This document shows positions 7,452-16,387 of a stretch of 64,000 nt of DNA, piece after piece. The notes beneath the pieces were generated by a model. The model saw nothing but the letters and a program-made list of their open reading frames with translations. It was not told where the DNA came from and searched no databases. The stretch's first letter is position 1, and the number at the start of each line of letters is the position of its first letter. Both the position numbers and the translations under genes were made by a program. Source of the stretch: Kineosporia babensis (lineage in GTDB: Bacteria; Actinomycetota; Actinomycetes; Actinomycetales; Kineosporiaceae); NCBI RefSeq assembly GCF_021129305.1, contig NZ_JAJOMB010000023.1:103478-167477 (forward strand). Direction: 5' to 3'.

Positions 7452-9887
7452 TCAGAACTCGGTCAGAGCGATACTGCCGCTGACCCCCGCCGCCGAGAGC
7501 GAGGTGCTGGCCACCAGCCGGAAGGCCCCCGGCTCGAACTGCCAGCCGCCGTCGTAGTGAGCCAGCGACCGGGTGGGCACCGCGATCTCGACGACCGCGG
7601 ACGTCCCCGGTTCCAGCTCGATCGCCCGGAACCCGACCAGCCAGGTGACCGGCCGCTCCACCGACGACCCGGGCCGGGCGGCGTACAGCTGCACCACCTG
7701 CTTGCCGGCCCGCGCGCCGGTGTTCGCCACCCGGACCGACACGGTGAAGGTGCCGTCCTCGGCCGCCTGGACCTCGCGGGGAGCCTCCAGCGAGTCCAGT
7801 TGCCAGGTGGTGTAGCCCAGGCCGTGACCGAACGGGTAGGCGGGCTGCACGCCCTGCCGCAGCCAGTTGCGGTACCCGACGTGGATGCCCTCGGTGTACT
7901 CGACCGCGCCGTCGACCGGCTCGATCCGGAAGATCGGCACGTCCTGCTCGTTGGCCGGCCAGGTGGTGGGCAGCCGCCCGCCCGGCTCGGCCGCCCCGGT
8001 GATCAGGTCACCGATCGCGTTGCCGAGTTCCTGACCGCCGAACCACACCTGCAGCACCGCGCCGACCTGCTCGGCCCAGGGCAGCAGCACCGGGGCTCCG
8101 GTGTTCACCACGGCCACCGTGCGCGGGTTGGCCGCCGCCAGCGCAGCCACCAGATCGTCCTGACGCCCGGGCAACGCCAGCGTGTCCCGCTCCGCCCCCT
8201 CGGCCTCCAGTTCCTTGTTGCTGCCGACCACCACGACCACCAGATCGGCGCCCCGGGCCGCGGCCACCGCGGACTCGATCAGCGCATCGTCGTCGATCTC
8301 GGGCGGGAGCAGACCGAAGGTGATGCCGAGCGCGTTCTGGAGCCCGGCGTCCTTACGCGGTGGGGTGTGCACCAACCGCAGGGCCACCGCCTGGCCCTCG
8401 GTGACCGCCAGATTCACCGCGTGGGCCGGGGGTGCCAGCAGCGCGGCGCCCAGATCGGTCCCGACCGGCTTGATCACCGTGTCCAGTACCAGGTTTCTGT
8501 CGGCGTACAGCTCCACCCGGCCGACCGTCGCGATGCCGAAGCGGACCTCGCCCGAGGTGTCCGGCGTCCACGAGGTGAGCAGTTCCAGGGTGGTGGTGCG
8601 CTCGATCGGGGCGTCGCCGCCGAACCAGACCAGCTTGCTGGCCCGGCGCTCTTCCAGGTGGATCTCGTTGCCGTCGTTGAGGAAGGCCACGTGCACGCCG
8701 GGCTCCGAGGCGACCGGGTTGCGCAGCTGACTCACCGGCAGTGGATTAAGGCCGTTCTCGACCAGAACGCCCGGCAGGTATTCGATCTCGGCGCCGGGGA
8801 AGGCCGCCTGCACACCCTCGAGCGGCGTGACCACGCGCTTCGGCTCGACGCTGGCGCTGCCGCCGCCCTGAGTGCGCGGGAAGCGAGCGCTGTGGCCGAC
8901 CACCACGATCTTCTTCGTCGCCGTGGGCTCGACCGGAAGCAGGTCCTGGTTCTCGAGCAGCACCGCACCGGCACTGGCCGCCGCCCGGGCGAAGGCTTCA
9001 GCATCCAGACCGGCCGAAGCCTTGGGAGTTTCGGCCGGGACTGATTCCAGCGCTCCGCAGCGGGCGGCCAGGTGCAGCAGCCGCAGGACCTTGCGGTCGA
9101 TCGCCGCCAGCGGGATGTCGCCGGCCTCGACCGCCTTGACCAGCGCCTCTCCCCAGGGCCCGTCCGGCCCGGGCATGGCCAGATCCTGCGAGTAGCGCGC
9201 CGATTCGACGCTGCGCACCCCGGTCCAGTCGCCGATCAGCACCCCGTCGAAGCCCCACTCGTCGTTCAGCGGGCTCTCCAGCAGGTCGTTCTCGCTGGCG
9301 GTGGCGCCGTTGATCTGGTTGTACGAGCTCATCACCAGCCAGGCCCGCGATTCCCGCACCGCCTTCTCGAAGGCCAGCAGGTACACCTCACGCAGCGCGC
9401 GCTCGTCCACCCGGACGTCCACGGTGTAGCGGTCGGTCTCGAAGTCGTTGCACAGGTAGTGCTTCGGCGTGGCGCCGATGCCCAGCTCCTGAATGCCGTC
9501 GACGTAGGCGGCCGCCAGTTCCGCGGTCAGGAAGGGGTCTTCGCTGAACGCCTCGAAATGCCTTCCGCCCAAGGGGGTGCGGTGCATGTTGATGGTCGGG
9601 CCGAGCACCACGTCCACCCCCTTGCGCTGCGCCTCGTCGGCCAGCACCTGGCCGTAGCGACGCGCGACATCTACGTCCCAGGACGCCGAGAGTGCGGTGG
9701 CCGAGGGCAGGTTCACCGAGGGGTCGCGCTCGTCCCAGGCCTGACCGCGCACCCCGGAAGGACCGTCGGAGAAGACGATCGACTTCAGCCCGATCTTCTC
9801 GATCGGCCGGGTCGACCAGAAGTCCTGCCCGGTCAGCAGGCTGACCTTCTCCTCGAGAGTGAGCTCGGCGAGCAGGTTGTGGTACAT
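7452..9887 (-). CDS. Glycoside hydrolase family 3 (beta-glucosidase-like), cytoplasmic
   Basis: 811 residues with no signal peptide, so it probably acts on sugars imported by the adjacent ABC system. Domains in order: GH3 barrel (about 1-290, with GPTINMHRTPLGGRHFEAFSED, the KHYLCND motif and nucleophile D220 in LIGDWTG), GH3 C-terminal sandwich, a PA14-like insert (about 400-540) and a C-terminal fibronectin-III-like domain. This layout with an inserted PA14 is found in beta-glucosidases and related exo-glycosidases. ATG 9887 has AAAGG upstream and lies 11 bases after the permease stop, so it is the fourth gene of one operon. The exact sugar is not predictable. Confidence 0.9.
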   Translation of the reverse strand: MYHNLLAELTLEEKVSLLTGQDFWSTRPIEKIGLKSIVFSDGPSGVRGQAWDERDPSVNLPSATALSASWDVDVARRYGQVLADEAQRKGVDVVLGPTINMHRTPLGGRHFEAFSEDPFLTAELAAAYVDGIQELGIGATPKHYLCNDFETDRYTVDVRVDERALREVYLLAFEKAVRESRAWLVMSSYNQINGATASENDLLESPLNDEWGFDGVLIGDWTGVRSVESARYSQDLAMPGPDGPWGEALVKAVEAGDIPLAAIDRKVLRLLHLAARCGALESVPAETPKASAGLDAEAFARAAASAGAVLLENQDLLPVEPTATKKIVVVGHSARFPRTQGGGSASVEPKRVVTPLEGVQAAFPGAEIEYLPGVLVENGLNPLPVSQLRNPVASEPGVHVAFLNDGNEIHLEERRASKLVWFGGDAPIERTTTLELLTSWTPDTSGEVRFGIATVGRVELYADRNLVLDTVIKPVGTDLGAALLAPPAHAVNLAVTEGQAVALRLVHTPPRKDAGLQNALGITFGLLPPEIDDDALIESAVAAARGADLVVVVVGSNKELEAEGAERDTLALPGRQDDLVAALAAANPRTVAVVNTGAPVLLPWAEQVGAVLQVWFGGQELGNAIGDLITGAAEPGGRLPTTWPANEQDVPIFRIEPVDGAVEYTEGIHVGYRNWLRQGVQPAYPFGHGLGYTTWQLDSLEAPREVQAAEDGTFTVSVRVANTGARAGKQVVQLYAARPGSSVERPVTWLVGFRAIELEPGTSAVVEIAVPTRSLAHYDGGWQFEPGAFRLVASTSLSAAGVSGSIALTEF

Positions 9888-9898
9888 GGTCGTGCCTT

Positions 9899-10711
9899 TC
9901 ACTTGAGGCCCGTCGTGGCGACGCCCTGGATGAAGTAGCGCTGCAGGAAGAGGAACAGGCCGAGGATCGGCAGCACGATCAGCGTGGCGCCGGCCAGCAG
10001 CAGGCCGTAGTTGACGCTGTTGGCGCTGGCCGAGATCAGCGCGATCCCGACCGGCAGGGTGTACATGTCCTCGGTCTGCGCGGCCACCAGCGGCCAGAGG
10101 AACTCGTTCCAGGAGCTCAGGAACTGCAGGATCGCCAGTGTGGCCAGGGCCGGCCCGCACAGCGGCAGGATCACCGTGAACAGGATCCGGAACTCGCCGG
10201 CGCCGTCCAGGCGGGCCGCCTCGATCAGCTCGTCGGGGATCTGCGAGATGAACTGCCGCATGATGAACACACCCAGCGGGGTGGCCAGGAACGGCAGGAT
10301 CAGCGCGCCGTAGGTGTTGATCAGGCCCATCTTGGTGACCAGCACGAACAGCGGGATGAAGGTGACCACGGTGGGAACCATCAGCATCGTCATCACGGTG
10401 CCGAACAGCAGCTTGCGGCCGGGGAACTCGAGCTTGGTCAGCGCGTAGGCCAGCATCGAGCAGAACACCAGGTTGCCCGCCACCACCGCGACGGCGACCA
10501 GCCCGCTGTTGAGGAAGTAGCCGGTGAAGTCGGTGCGGGTGAACAGGTCCCGGAAGTTCTCCAGGGTGGCGTTGTGCGGCAGGATGCTCGCCCCGCCGGC
10601 CAGGATCTCCTGCCGGGGCTTGAACGCACCGCTGGCCATCCAGACGAACGGGAAGATCGTTGCCAGCAGCGCCGCGCTGAGCGGAACGTACAGGTACCAG
10701 CGAGCTCTCAT
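9899..10711 (-). CDS. Sugar ABC transporter permease (MalG type)
   Basis: 270 residues with six predicted membrane helices; the first is LYVPLSAALLATIFPFVWMA. The cytoplasmic EAA loop reads DELIEAARLDGAGEFRILFT followed by LPLCGPALAT, typical of the CUT1 family. It pairs with the permease just upstream: their coding regions share one base in TGATG, so translation is coupled. An ATPase gene is absent locally, as usual in actinobacteria where a shared MsiK-type ATPase energises several CUT1 importers. Part of the operon that ends with the GH3 enzyme. Confidence 0.93.
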   Translation of the reverse strand: MRARWYLYVPLSAALLATIFPFVWMASGAFKPRQEILAGGASILPHNATLENFRDLFTRTDFTGYFLNSGLVAVAVVAGNLVFCSMLAYALTKLEFPGRKLLFGTVMTMLMVPTVVTFIPLFVLVTKMGLINTYGALILPFLATPLGVFIMRQFISQIPDELIEAARLDGAGEFRILFTVILPLCGPALATLAILQFLSSWNEFLWPLVAAQTEDMYTLPVGIALISASANSVNYGLLLAGATLIVLPILGLFLFLQRYFIQGVATTGLK

Positions 10712-11655
10712 CACTTCTCCCTCAGCAGCCGGAACTGCACCAGCGTGACCAGCCCGATCGCGATCGCCAGGACGTAACTGGCGGCCGAGGCGTAGCCGTA
10801 GTTGCCGAAGCCGAACTGGTCGTAGGTGAAGTAGGTGATCGACTTGGTACTGTCCAGCGGGCCGCCGCCGGTCATCACGAACGCCTCTTCGAAGAACTGG
10901 AAGTAGTAGACGCTGATCATCACGCAGCCCAGCAGGATGGCCGGGCGCAGCAGCGGCAGGGTCAGCAGCCGGAAGCGCTGCCAGGCGTTCGCGCCGTCCA
11001 CCCGGGCCGCCTCGAACACGTCCTGGGGCAGGCCCTGCAGGCCGGCCAGGAAGATGATCATCAGTGTGCCCATGTTGCGCCACATCGCCATCACGATCAG
11101 CGAGGGCATCGCGGTGCTGGTGTCGTGCAGCCAGTCCGGGCCGCTGATCCCGATCGTGCCCAGCGCGTGGTTGAGCAGGCCGTCCGGCTCCAGGATGTAC
11201 TTCCAGACGATCCCGATCGCGATGATGCTGGTGACCACCGGGGTGTAGAAGCCGACCCGGAAAACCGTGCGGAACCGGTTGATCCCGTTGTTCAGGGCCA
11301 GCGCGATCAGCAGGGCCACCGCCACGGTCAGCGGCATCCCGACCCCGGCGAAGTACAGCGTGTTGCGGATCGCGATCAGGAACTTCTCGTCGCCGAAGAG
11401 GTCGAGGAAGTTGCCCGGGCCGACGAACGCCACCGCCAGCGGGTTGCGCAGGTCGCGGGCGCGCATGTCGGTCATGCTGATCAGCAGCGAGGCGATCAGC
11501 GGGCCGACCATGAAGGCCAGGAAGAGCAGCGAGAACGGCAGGGCCAGGACCCAGGCCGCGATCGCCTGCTTGCGGCGCCAGGCCGGCTTGCGGTTGGGGC
11601 TGCCCCCGGCGGCCGGGTTCACGGCCGCCGGGGCGTGCTTGGTGGTGACGGTCAT
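10711..11655 (-). CDS. Sugar ABC transporter permease (MalF type)
   Basis: 314 residues. A basic cytoplasmic tail (about 1-30) precedes six helices, with a long loop after the first as in short MalF-type CUT1 permeases. The EAA motif is QDVFEAARVDGANAWQRFRL followed by TLPLLRPA. It forms the heterodimeric channel with the downstream permease. Its start overlaps the binding-protein stop as ATGA. Oligosaccharide import is inferred from family and from the GH3 gene in the operon. Confidence 0.93.
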   Translation of the reverse strand: MTVTTKHAPAAVNPAAGGSPNRKPAWRRKQAIAAWVLALPFSLLFLAFMVGPLIASLLISMTDMRARDLRNPLAVAFVGPGNFLDLFGDEKFLIAIRNTLYFAGVGMPLTVAVALLIALALNNGINRFRTVFRVGFYTPVVTSIIAIGIVWKYILEPDGLLNHALGTIGISGPDWLHDTSTAMPSLIVMAMWRNMGTLMIIFLAGLQGLPQDVFEAARVDGANAWQRFRLLTLPLLRPAILLGCVMISVYYFQFFEEAFVMTGGGPLDSTKSITYFTYDQFGFGNYGYASAASYVLAIAIGLVTLVQFRLLREK

Positions 11656-12941
11656 TCCAGGCCGATTCCGCTCAGTTCGCTCTGCATCTGCTCGGCGGCG
11701 TCCTGCGGGGTGACCGCGCCGCGCGCCACCTTCTCGCCGTAACCGGCGATCACCTGGGCAACTTCGTTCCAGGTGGCCACCGCAGGCGGAGTGCCGGTGT
11801 CGGCGAGCTGGTCACTGAAGACGGCCGTGGTCGGGTCCTCGTTCAGCCCGGCCGGTTCCCAGGCCGCGGTCACGGCGGGCAGGTCTCCGGTGAGCTTGGA
11901 GAACTCGGCGGCCTGCTCCGGCTCGGAGATGAACTCGATGAACTTCCAGGCGCCTTCGGCGTTCTTGGCGTCCTTGAACACCGCCAGCTGGCCACCGTCG
12001 AGCCAGGCGGCGCCACTGGCCGGGCCGGCCGGGAGGGTGGCCACGCCGATCTTGTCCTCGTACTCGTCGCCGAGGATCTCCTTGAGCGCGGGCACCAGCC
12101 ACGGACCCTGGATCACCGAGCCGATGTCGCCGTCGGCCAGGCGCTGCTCCACCGAACCCCAAGGCTCGTAGGTGCCGGTGTCCTTGGCCACGCCGTCCTC
12201 GATGAACGAGCGGTACTGGGTCAGGCCGGCCACCACCTCGGGGGTGTCCAGGGTGAATTCGCTCTGCGCCTGGTCGGTCAGGGTGCCGCCGGCCGCCCAG
12301 AGGAACGGGATCAGCACCTGCTCGGTGAAGCCCAGCTCACCGGTGGGCAGCAGCATGCCCTCCTTCGCCCCCGCATCCTGGAGGGCCTTCGCGAAGCCGT
12401 TCCACTCGTCCCAGGTTTTCGGTGCCTCTACGCCCGCCTTCTCGGCCAGGTCCTTGCGGTAGAAGAGCGGCCGGGTGTCCACGTACAGCGGAACCGCGTA
12501 GTTCGTGCCGTTGACCTCGGTGGACCGGAATGCGTTGGTGTCGAAGTCGGCCGCGTCGACCAGGCCCTCGGGGACCGGGGCGAAGCCGTCGGTGGCCACG
12601 TAGGAGGCCAGGGCGGAGGGGTTGATCAGGGTGGCGTCGGGGGTCTGGCCGGAGGCGATCGCGGTGGAGATCTTGGTCGGGGCATCGTCCCAGGGCACCG
12701 CCGTGATGGTGACCTTGGCGTCCGGGTTCTCGGCCTGGAACGCCTGGGCGATCTCCGGCATCGACTCACCCTCCAGGCCCATCGCCCAGATCGTGATGTC
12801 GCCGGTGGCCGGGCCCTCGCCGATCGCGGCGGACTGGCCCTCGGGCTCGGCGTCGGTGTTGTCGGCGCGACCGCAGCCGGTCAGGGCGATCGAGGCGGCC
12901 GTGGCGACGGCCAGAGCACCGAACCACTTCTTCGGGGTCAT
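11652..12941 (-). CDS. Sugar-binding lipoprotein of an ABC importer (CUT1)
   Basis: 429 residues from ATG 12941 with AGGAAA upstream. A lipoprotein signal (MTPKKWFGALAVATAASIALTGC) has the lipobox LTGC, so the mature protein is anchored by the cysteine on the outer membrane face. The rest is an extracellular solute-binding protein family 1 fold (SBP_bac_1) with GDITIWAMGLEGESMPEIAQ at the start and LADGDIGSVIQGPWLVPALK in the middle. First gene of a four-gene operon with two permeases and a GH3 glycosidase; a perfect palindrome about 65 bases upstream is the probable operator. Confidence 0.93.
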   Translation of the reverse strand: MTPKKWFGALAVATAASIALTGCGRADNTDAEPEGQSAAIGEGPATGDITIWAMGLEGESMPEIAQAFQAENPDAKVTITAVPWDDAPTKISTAIASGQTPDATLINPSALASYVATDGFAPVPEGLVDAADFDTNAFRSTEVNGTNYAVPLYVDTRPLFYRKDLAEKAGVEAPKTWDEWNGFAKALQDAGAKEGMLLPTGELGFTEQVLIPFLWAAGGTLTDQAQSEFTLDTPEVVAGLTQYRSFIEDGVAKDTGTYEPWGSVEQRLADGDIGSVIQGPWLVPALKEILGDEYEDKIGVATLPAGPASGAAWLDGGQLAVFKDAKNAEGAWKFIEFISEPEQAAEFSKLTGDLPAVTAAWEPAGLNEDPTTAVFSDQLADTGTPPAVATWNEVAQVIAGYGEKVARGAVTPQDAAEQMQSELSGIGLE

Positions 12942-13005
12942 CTGTGTTTCCTTCTGCGCTGAGGGAACCGGAGTGCTGCCCATGACTATGAGCGGTCGCC
13001 AGCTA

Positions 13006-13028
13006 TTTATGCAATGAGGTTGCATAAA
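13006..13028. promoter_or_regulatory. Palindromic operator upstream of the sugar operon
   Basis: TTTATGCAA-TGAGG-TTGCATAAA: perfect 9-bp arms around a 5-base spacer, AT-rich in a GC-rich genome, 65 bases before the binding-protein start. Likely site for the ROK regulator at 6200-7375 (inference). Confidence 0.7.
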
Positions 13029-13112
13029 GTTGGGCCGGAAAATTTTGGACGTCCTTGAAGCCTGGTTCTGTCAGCTTCCGTGCGCTTGTGTCCGGCTTGG
13101 AGGCAAACCAGA

Positions 13113-13160
13113 GATCGGGAAGACAAAGCCACGCCATGGCGTGGCTTTGTCTTCCCGATC
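13113..13160 (-). terminator. 48-base perfect palindrome, terminator of the sepX-like gene
   Basis: The two 24-base halves are exact reverse complements (GATCGGGAAGAC... into ...GTCTTCCCGATC). It begins 13 bases after the stop at 13174 and has T-rich patches in the arms. It also separates this gene from the sugar operon promoter. Confidence 0.8.
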
Positions 13161-13173
13161 AGCCGCGAGGGCC

Positions 13174-16100
13174 TTATTCGTTGACTGCGCGGGGGGCGTC
13201 CTGGTCCAGCTGAAGGATCCGCTCGATCTCGGCAGCCCGGCGCGGCATGGAGCCTCGCGAGACCTGCCGGTCCGGTGCTGCTTCGGTCTTTTCCGCCGGC
13301 TTCTCCAGCGGTGGGGGCGCCGGTCGATGCACGGCCGGCTTCAGCTGGTAAGTGGGCGGCGGCACCGGAATCGGGTCCCACGTATCGCCACTCACCGCCG
13401 CGGCCCGGCGCTTGACCCACTCCGGCGGCGGGGCGGCCGCCAGCGCCTCGGCGCGGGCCCGCGTGCGGGCGGCGGCCTGGCGGCGCTTTTCGGCGTGCTC
13501 CCGGGCCATTTCGGCTGCGTAGAGGTGCGCGGCCATCATGGTCAGGGTCTCCCGGCTGCGCACCGCTGCGGTGCGCGAGGCCACGGCATGGGCGGACAGC
13601 AGCAGCGTGGCCGCGATCGGAATGAACACCGGGACCGAGCCGATCACCGAAAACACCCACGCCGCACTGGTTGCCGCGAGCAGGACGATCATGCTGCGGG
13701 CGCGGCGGCTGGCGGCCAGGCGGGCATTGAGCCGAGCTGCATCCAGATCCGCGTGCGTGGTGGTGTATTCGGGGATCGGCGCTTCGTCCGGGTCTTCCTC
13801 ACCGGTGGTTTCAGGGCTGGCCGGTTCGGGGGCGTTGCGGTTGCCCGGCCGCCCGATCAGCTCCTGGAACGACTCCTGCGCGGCCTCGGAACTTGCCGAG
13901 ATCGGCGCCGACGTGGTCACCGGGATGGTCACCCGGGCTGCGGCGGGGCGCTCGACCACGTACGCGGGTTCTTCGTCGCCGTGCGCGTTTTGGGATTCTC
14001 CGGGGCTGTTTTTGGAACCGGGGACGTAGTCCGCGGGTGAACGAGTTGGGCCGGCCTTTCGGGTGGCCTGGTTTCGGTCAGCGCGGTTGGCCTGGCTGGC
14101 CTTGCCCTCGGGGCGGGTGGCCGGTGCAGCGGCCTCCGCGGCAGCGGGCTGCCGAGAGTCCGGGGATGACGTGGACCGGGCTGGGGTGTGCGGGGTTTCG
14201 GCCTGGTTGTCGAAGACCTCGCTGGAATGCCGGGCCGGGCCCTGGTCCGACGCAGTCTGGTCCGCAGTCGCTCGGCTCTTGGCAGCTTGGTCCGAATCGG
14301 CTGGCCTCTTAGCGACTCGGTCCGAAGCGACTCGGTCAGCAGCGGTCCGACCCTTGGCGGCCTGATCCGCAGCGGTCCGACCCTTGGCGGCCTGATCCGC
14401 GGCGGTCCGACCCTTGGCGGCTTGGTCCGCGGCGGCCTGGCTCTTGGTGACCTGGCTCGAAGCGGTCCGGTTCGGGGAGGCCGGGTTCGGGGAAGCCGGG
14501 TTCGGCGAGGCTGACTCGGCGGCAGCCGGTTGCGCTGGGGTGGCCAGGCCGAAGCCTGCCAGGAGACCAGCTTCCAGCTCCGCCATCTCCTCGGCCCGGC
14601 TCTTCTCGGCGGCCGCGCTCTGGTCGGGGGCCGTGGTGGCACCGGTGTTGGCTGCAGAGGTGGTGGGATCGGCGGCCTCGGCCCGGGTGGACTTGGCGGC
14701 CTTCCCGGGATTGGCGGGGTTGGCGCGGATCGGCTCGGACTGCGGAGGCTGCACGGTCGGCATGACTTCGGCCTGCACACGGGGAACCGCGGGCCGGTCA
14801 GCAGAAGACGCCTCGATCGCCCGAGGGGCACCAGGAGCGCTGAGACCGAACCCGGCCAGCAGGCCTGCCTCGAGTTCGGCCATCGCAGCGTCGGCCGAAG
14901 CAGCACCAGAGGCAGCAGCATCCTGGCCCTGAGCTCCCCGGCCACTGCCAGCCGCTTCACCTACCCGCGTCTGGCCGCCGCGAACAACCTCGCCAGAGCC
15001 GGTTTGGCCCGAACCGCGAGAAACTCGCCCCTCGACGCGAGCGCCCTCACCGGTCTGAGCTACTTCTCCACGGCGGACAACTTCACCACCAATCGTCTTG
15101 CCGCGCGCGACCTCACTGCCTCGAGCCGCCTGACCGTCGCCAACCAACTCGCCGCGGACAACCCGGCCACCACCAGGCTCGCCACCCCGCGCGGTCCGGC
15201 CATCGGCAACGACCTCGCCGCGCAGGACCCGACCCTCACGAACGACTTCACCGTCATCAACCGACTGGCTACCGCGAGCGGCCTGGCCACCACCGACGGA
15301 CGGGCCACCCCGATCTGCCTTACCGCCACCAACAGCCCGGCCACCTCGAACCGCCTCGCCACCATCGACGGGCTGGCCACCTCGGCCAGCCGGGCCACCG
15401 CCAGCAGACCGGTTGCCTCGCGGAGCCTGGCCGCCGTCGGCAGCCGGAGCACCAGGAACTGCGGTGCTGTCGCCAGCAGACCGGTTACCGCGAGCAGCCT
15501 GGCCACCACCAACAGACTGGCTGCCGCCGTCAGCAGCCGGAGTAGCCGGAACTGCAGCGCTGTCGCCAGCAGACCGGCTACCGCGAGCGGCCTGGCCATC
15601 ACCAGCGACCGGAGCACCCGGAACTGTGTTGTGGCCGCGAACGTCCTGGCCGGCGTCAGTCGTCCCGGTGCCCTGAGCCGCCTGAGCGTCGCTGCGGCCT
15701 TTCCCACCGGTAACCCGGCCACCAGCGGCGGCGACTTCGCCGGCGGAGGCAACCTGAACGTCCTTGGTTGTCGAGGAGTCTCTCGAAGGCTTGGTGACCC
15801 GGGCGCCCGAGCGGTGGAAACCGTCCTCTGCTTCTCGGTCGAAGGCCGGGCGATCAAAAAGAGCCTGGTCGAAGACCGAACCAGGCCCACCGATCCACCC
15901 CGGGCGTTCCGCTTCCCCCGCCGGGGCCGACTCCGACGCGGGAGGACCCTCAGGGGACTGCGGCTTGGAACGGGCGGCGGCTTCGTTCGCCAGGAGTTCG
16001 CCGGGCTGCGCGCTCTGCGGAAGGCTCAGGGAGGAGCCGGCGAGGCGTTCGGCCAGCAACCTGTCGGCGGGGATGTAGAGGAGTTCACCGTCGGTGTCGA

Positions 16101-16308
16101 CGATTACCCGGGGGGAAGTGAGCAGGGGGTCGCCCGAACGTCCGTTGCGGGGCGTGCGCTGTCGGCGCTTCAAGACCCGCAGACCCCCGGAAAACCGGTC
16201 CCCGGCGCGCGATTGTGACAGTTCGTCACGACGCCTTACCCATTGCGGCACCAGATAGGCAGCCCACACCACAACGATGGCGAGGAGGATCAGGCTGCTG
16301 GGCTGCAC
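13174..16308 (-). CDS. sepX: SepX/GlpR-like divisome membrane protein, greatly enlarged
   Basis: About 1044 residues. One N-terminal helix (SSLILLAIVVVWAAYLVPQW) is followed by the conserved RRRDELSQSRAGDRFSGGLRVL and a DGELLYIPADRLLAER segment, then about 750 low-complexity Gly/Ala/Arg/Ser-rich residues, then two helices (about 870-910) and a basic coiled tail with PEWVKRRAAAVSGDTWDPIPV. This architecture, and its place next to rimJ-mog-moaC-moeA-galU, match the actinobacterial family called GlpR or SepX, a septal protein in Streptomyces (Rv0996 position in M. tuberculosis). Family members are usually only several hundred residues, so the middle is expanded. It contains a 10-residue unit repeated three times (14341-14430) and a duplicated AELEAGLLAGFGL. 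GTG 16308 is chosen for its leaderless-type promoter; GTG 16335 is possible. Confidence 0.68.
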   Translation of the reverse strand: MQPSSLILLAIVVVWAAYLVPQWVRRRDELSQSRAGDRFSGGLRVLKRRQRTPRNGRSGDPLLTSPRVIVDTDGELLYIPADRLLAERLAGSSLSLPQSAQPGELLANEAAARSKPQSPEGPPASESAPAGEAERPGWIGGPGSVFDQALFDRPAFDREAEDGFHRSGARVTKPSRDSSTTKDVQVASAGEVAAAGGRVTGGKGRSDAQAAQGTGTTDAGQDVRGHNTVPGAPVAGDGQAARGSRSAGDSAAVPATPAADGGSQSVGGGQAARGNRSAGDSTAVPGAPAADGGQAPRGNRSAGGGPAGRGGQPVDGGEAVRGGRAVGGGKADRGGPSVGGGQAARGSQSVDDGEVVREGRVLRGEVVADGRTARGGEPGGGRVVRGELVGDGQAARGSEVARGKTIGGEVVRRGEVAQTGEGARVEGRVSRGSGQTGSGEVVRGGQTRVGEAAGSGRGAQGQDAAASGAASADAAMAELEAGLLAGFGLSAPGAPRAIEASSADRPAVPRVQAEVMPTVQPPQSEPIRANPANPGKAAKSTRAEAADPTTSAANTGATTAPDQSAAAEKSRAEEMAELEAGLLAGFGLATPAQPAAAESASPNPASPNPASPNRTASSQVTKSQAAADQAAKGRTAADQAAKGRTAADQAAKGRTAADRVASDRVAKRPADSDQAAKSRATADQTASDQGPARHSSEVFDNQAETPHTPARSTSSPDSRQPAAAEAAAPATRPEGKASQANRADRNQATRKAGPTRSPADYVPGSKNSPGESQNAHGDEEPAYVVERPAAARVTIPVTTSAPISASSEAAQESFQELIGRPGNRNAPEPASPETTGEEDPDEAPIPEYTTTHADLDAARLNARLAASRRARSMIVLLAATSAAWVFSVIGSVPVFIPIAATLLLSAHAVASRTAAVRSRETLTMMAAHLYAAEMAREHAEKRRQAAARTRARAEALAAAPPPEWVKRRAAAVSGDTWDPIPVPPPTYQLKPAVHRPAPPPLEKPAEKTEAAPDRQVSRGSMPRRAAEIERILQLDQDAPRAVNE
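14341..14430 (-). repeat. Three tandem 30-bp repeats inside the sepX-like gene
   Basis: Each copy encodes the decapeptide AAKGRTAADQ (reading frame of the minus strand); copies differ at one or two bases. The region is in frame, so copy-number change would only alter the length of the disordered linker. Confidence 0.85.
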
Positions 16309-16314
16309 GCACAA

Positions 16315-16320
16315 ACGGTA
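16315..16320 (-). promoter_or_regulatory. -10 element of the sepX-like gene, leaderless type
   Basis: TACCGT on the minus strand, six bases (TTGTGC), then GTG 16308. No Shine-Dalgarno sequence precedes the GTG. Confidence 0.5.
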
Positions 16321-16387
16321 CGGTGCCCCACCCAAATGATCACGTAACGACAGAGGTGTGTCGTCACCCTCAGGTAGAGGTTAAGGG

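Noticed and set aside
13007..13660. The peptide KTKPRHGVALSSR appears in frames of both strands
   Set aside because: It is only the translation of the 48-base perfect palindrome at 13113-13160, which is symmetric; a terminator, not a coding repeat.
16336..16387. Upstream in-frame extension of the sepX-like gene to GTG 16335
   Set aside because: It adds nine residues with no ribosome site, whereas GTG 16308 has a well-spaced -10; left as an alternative only.
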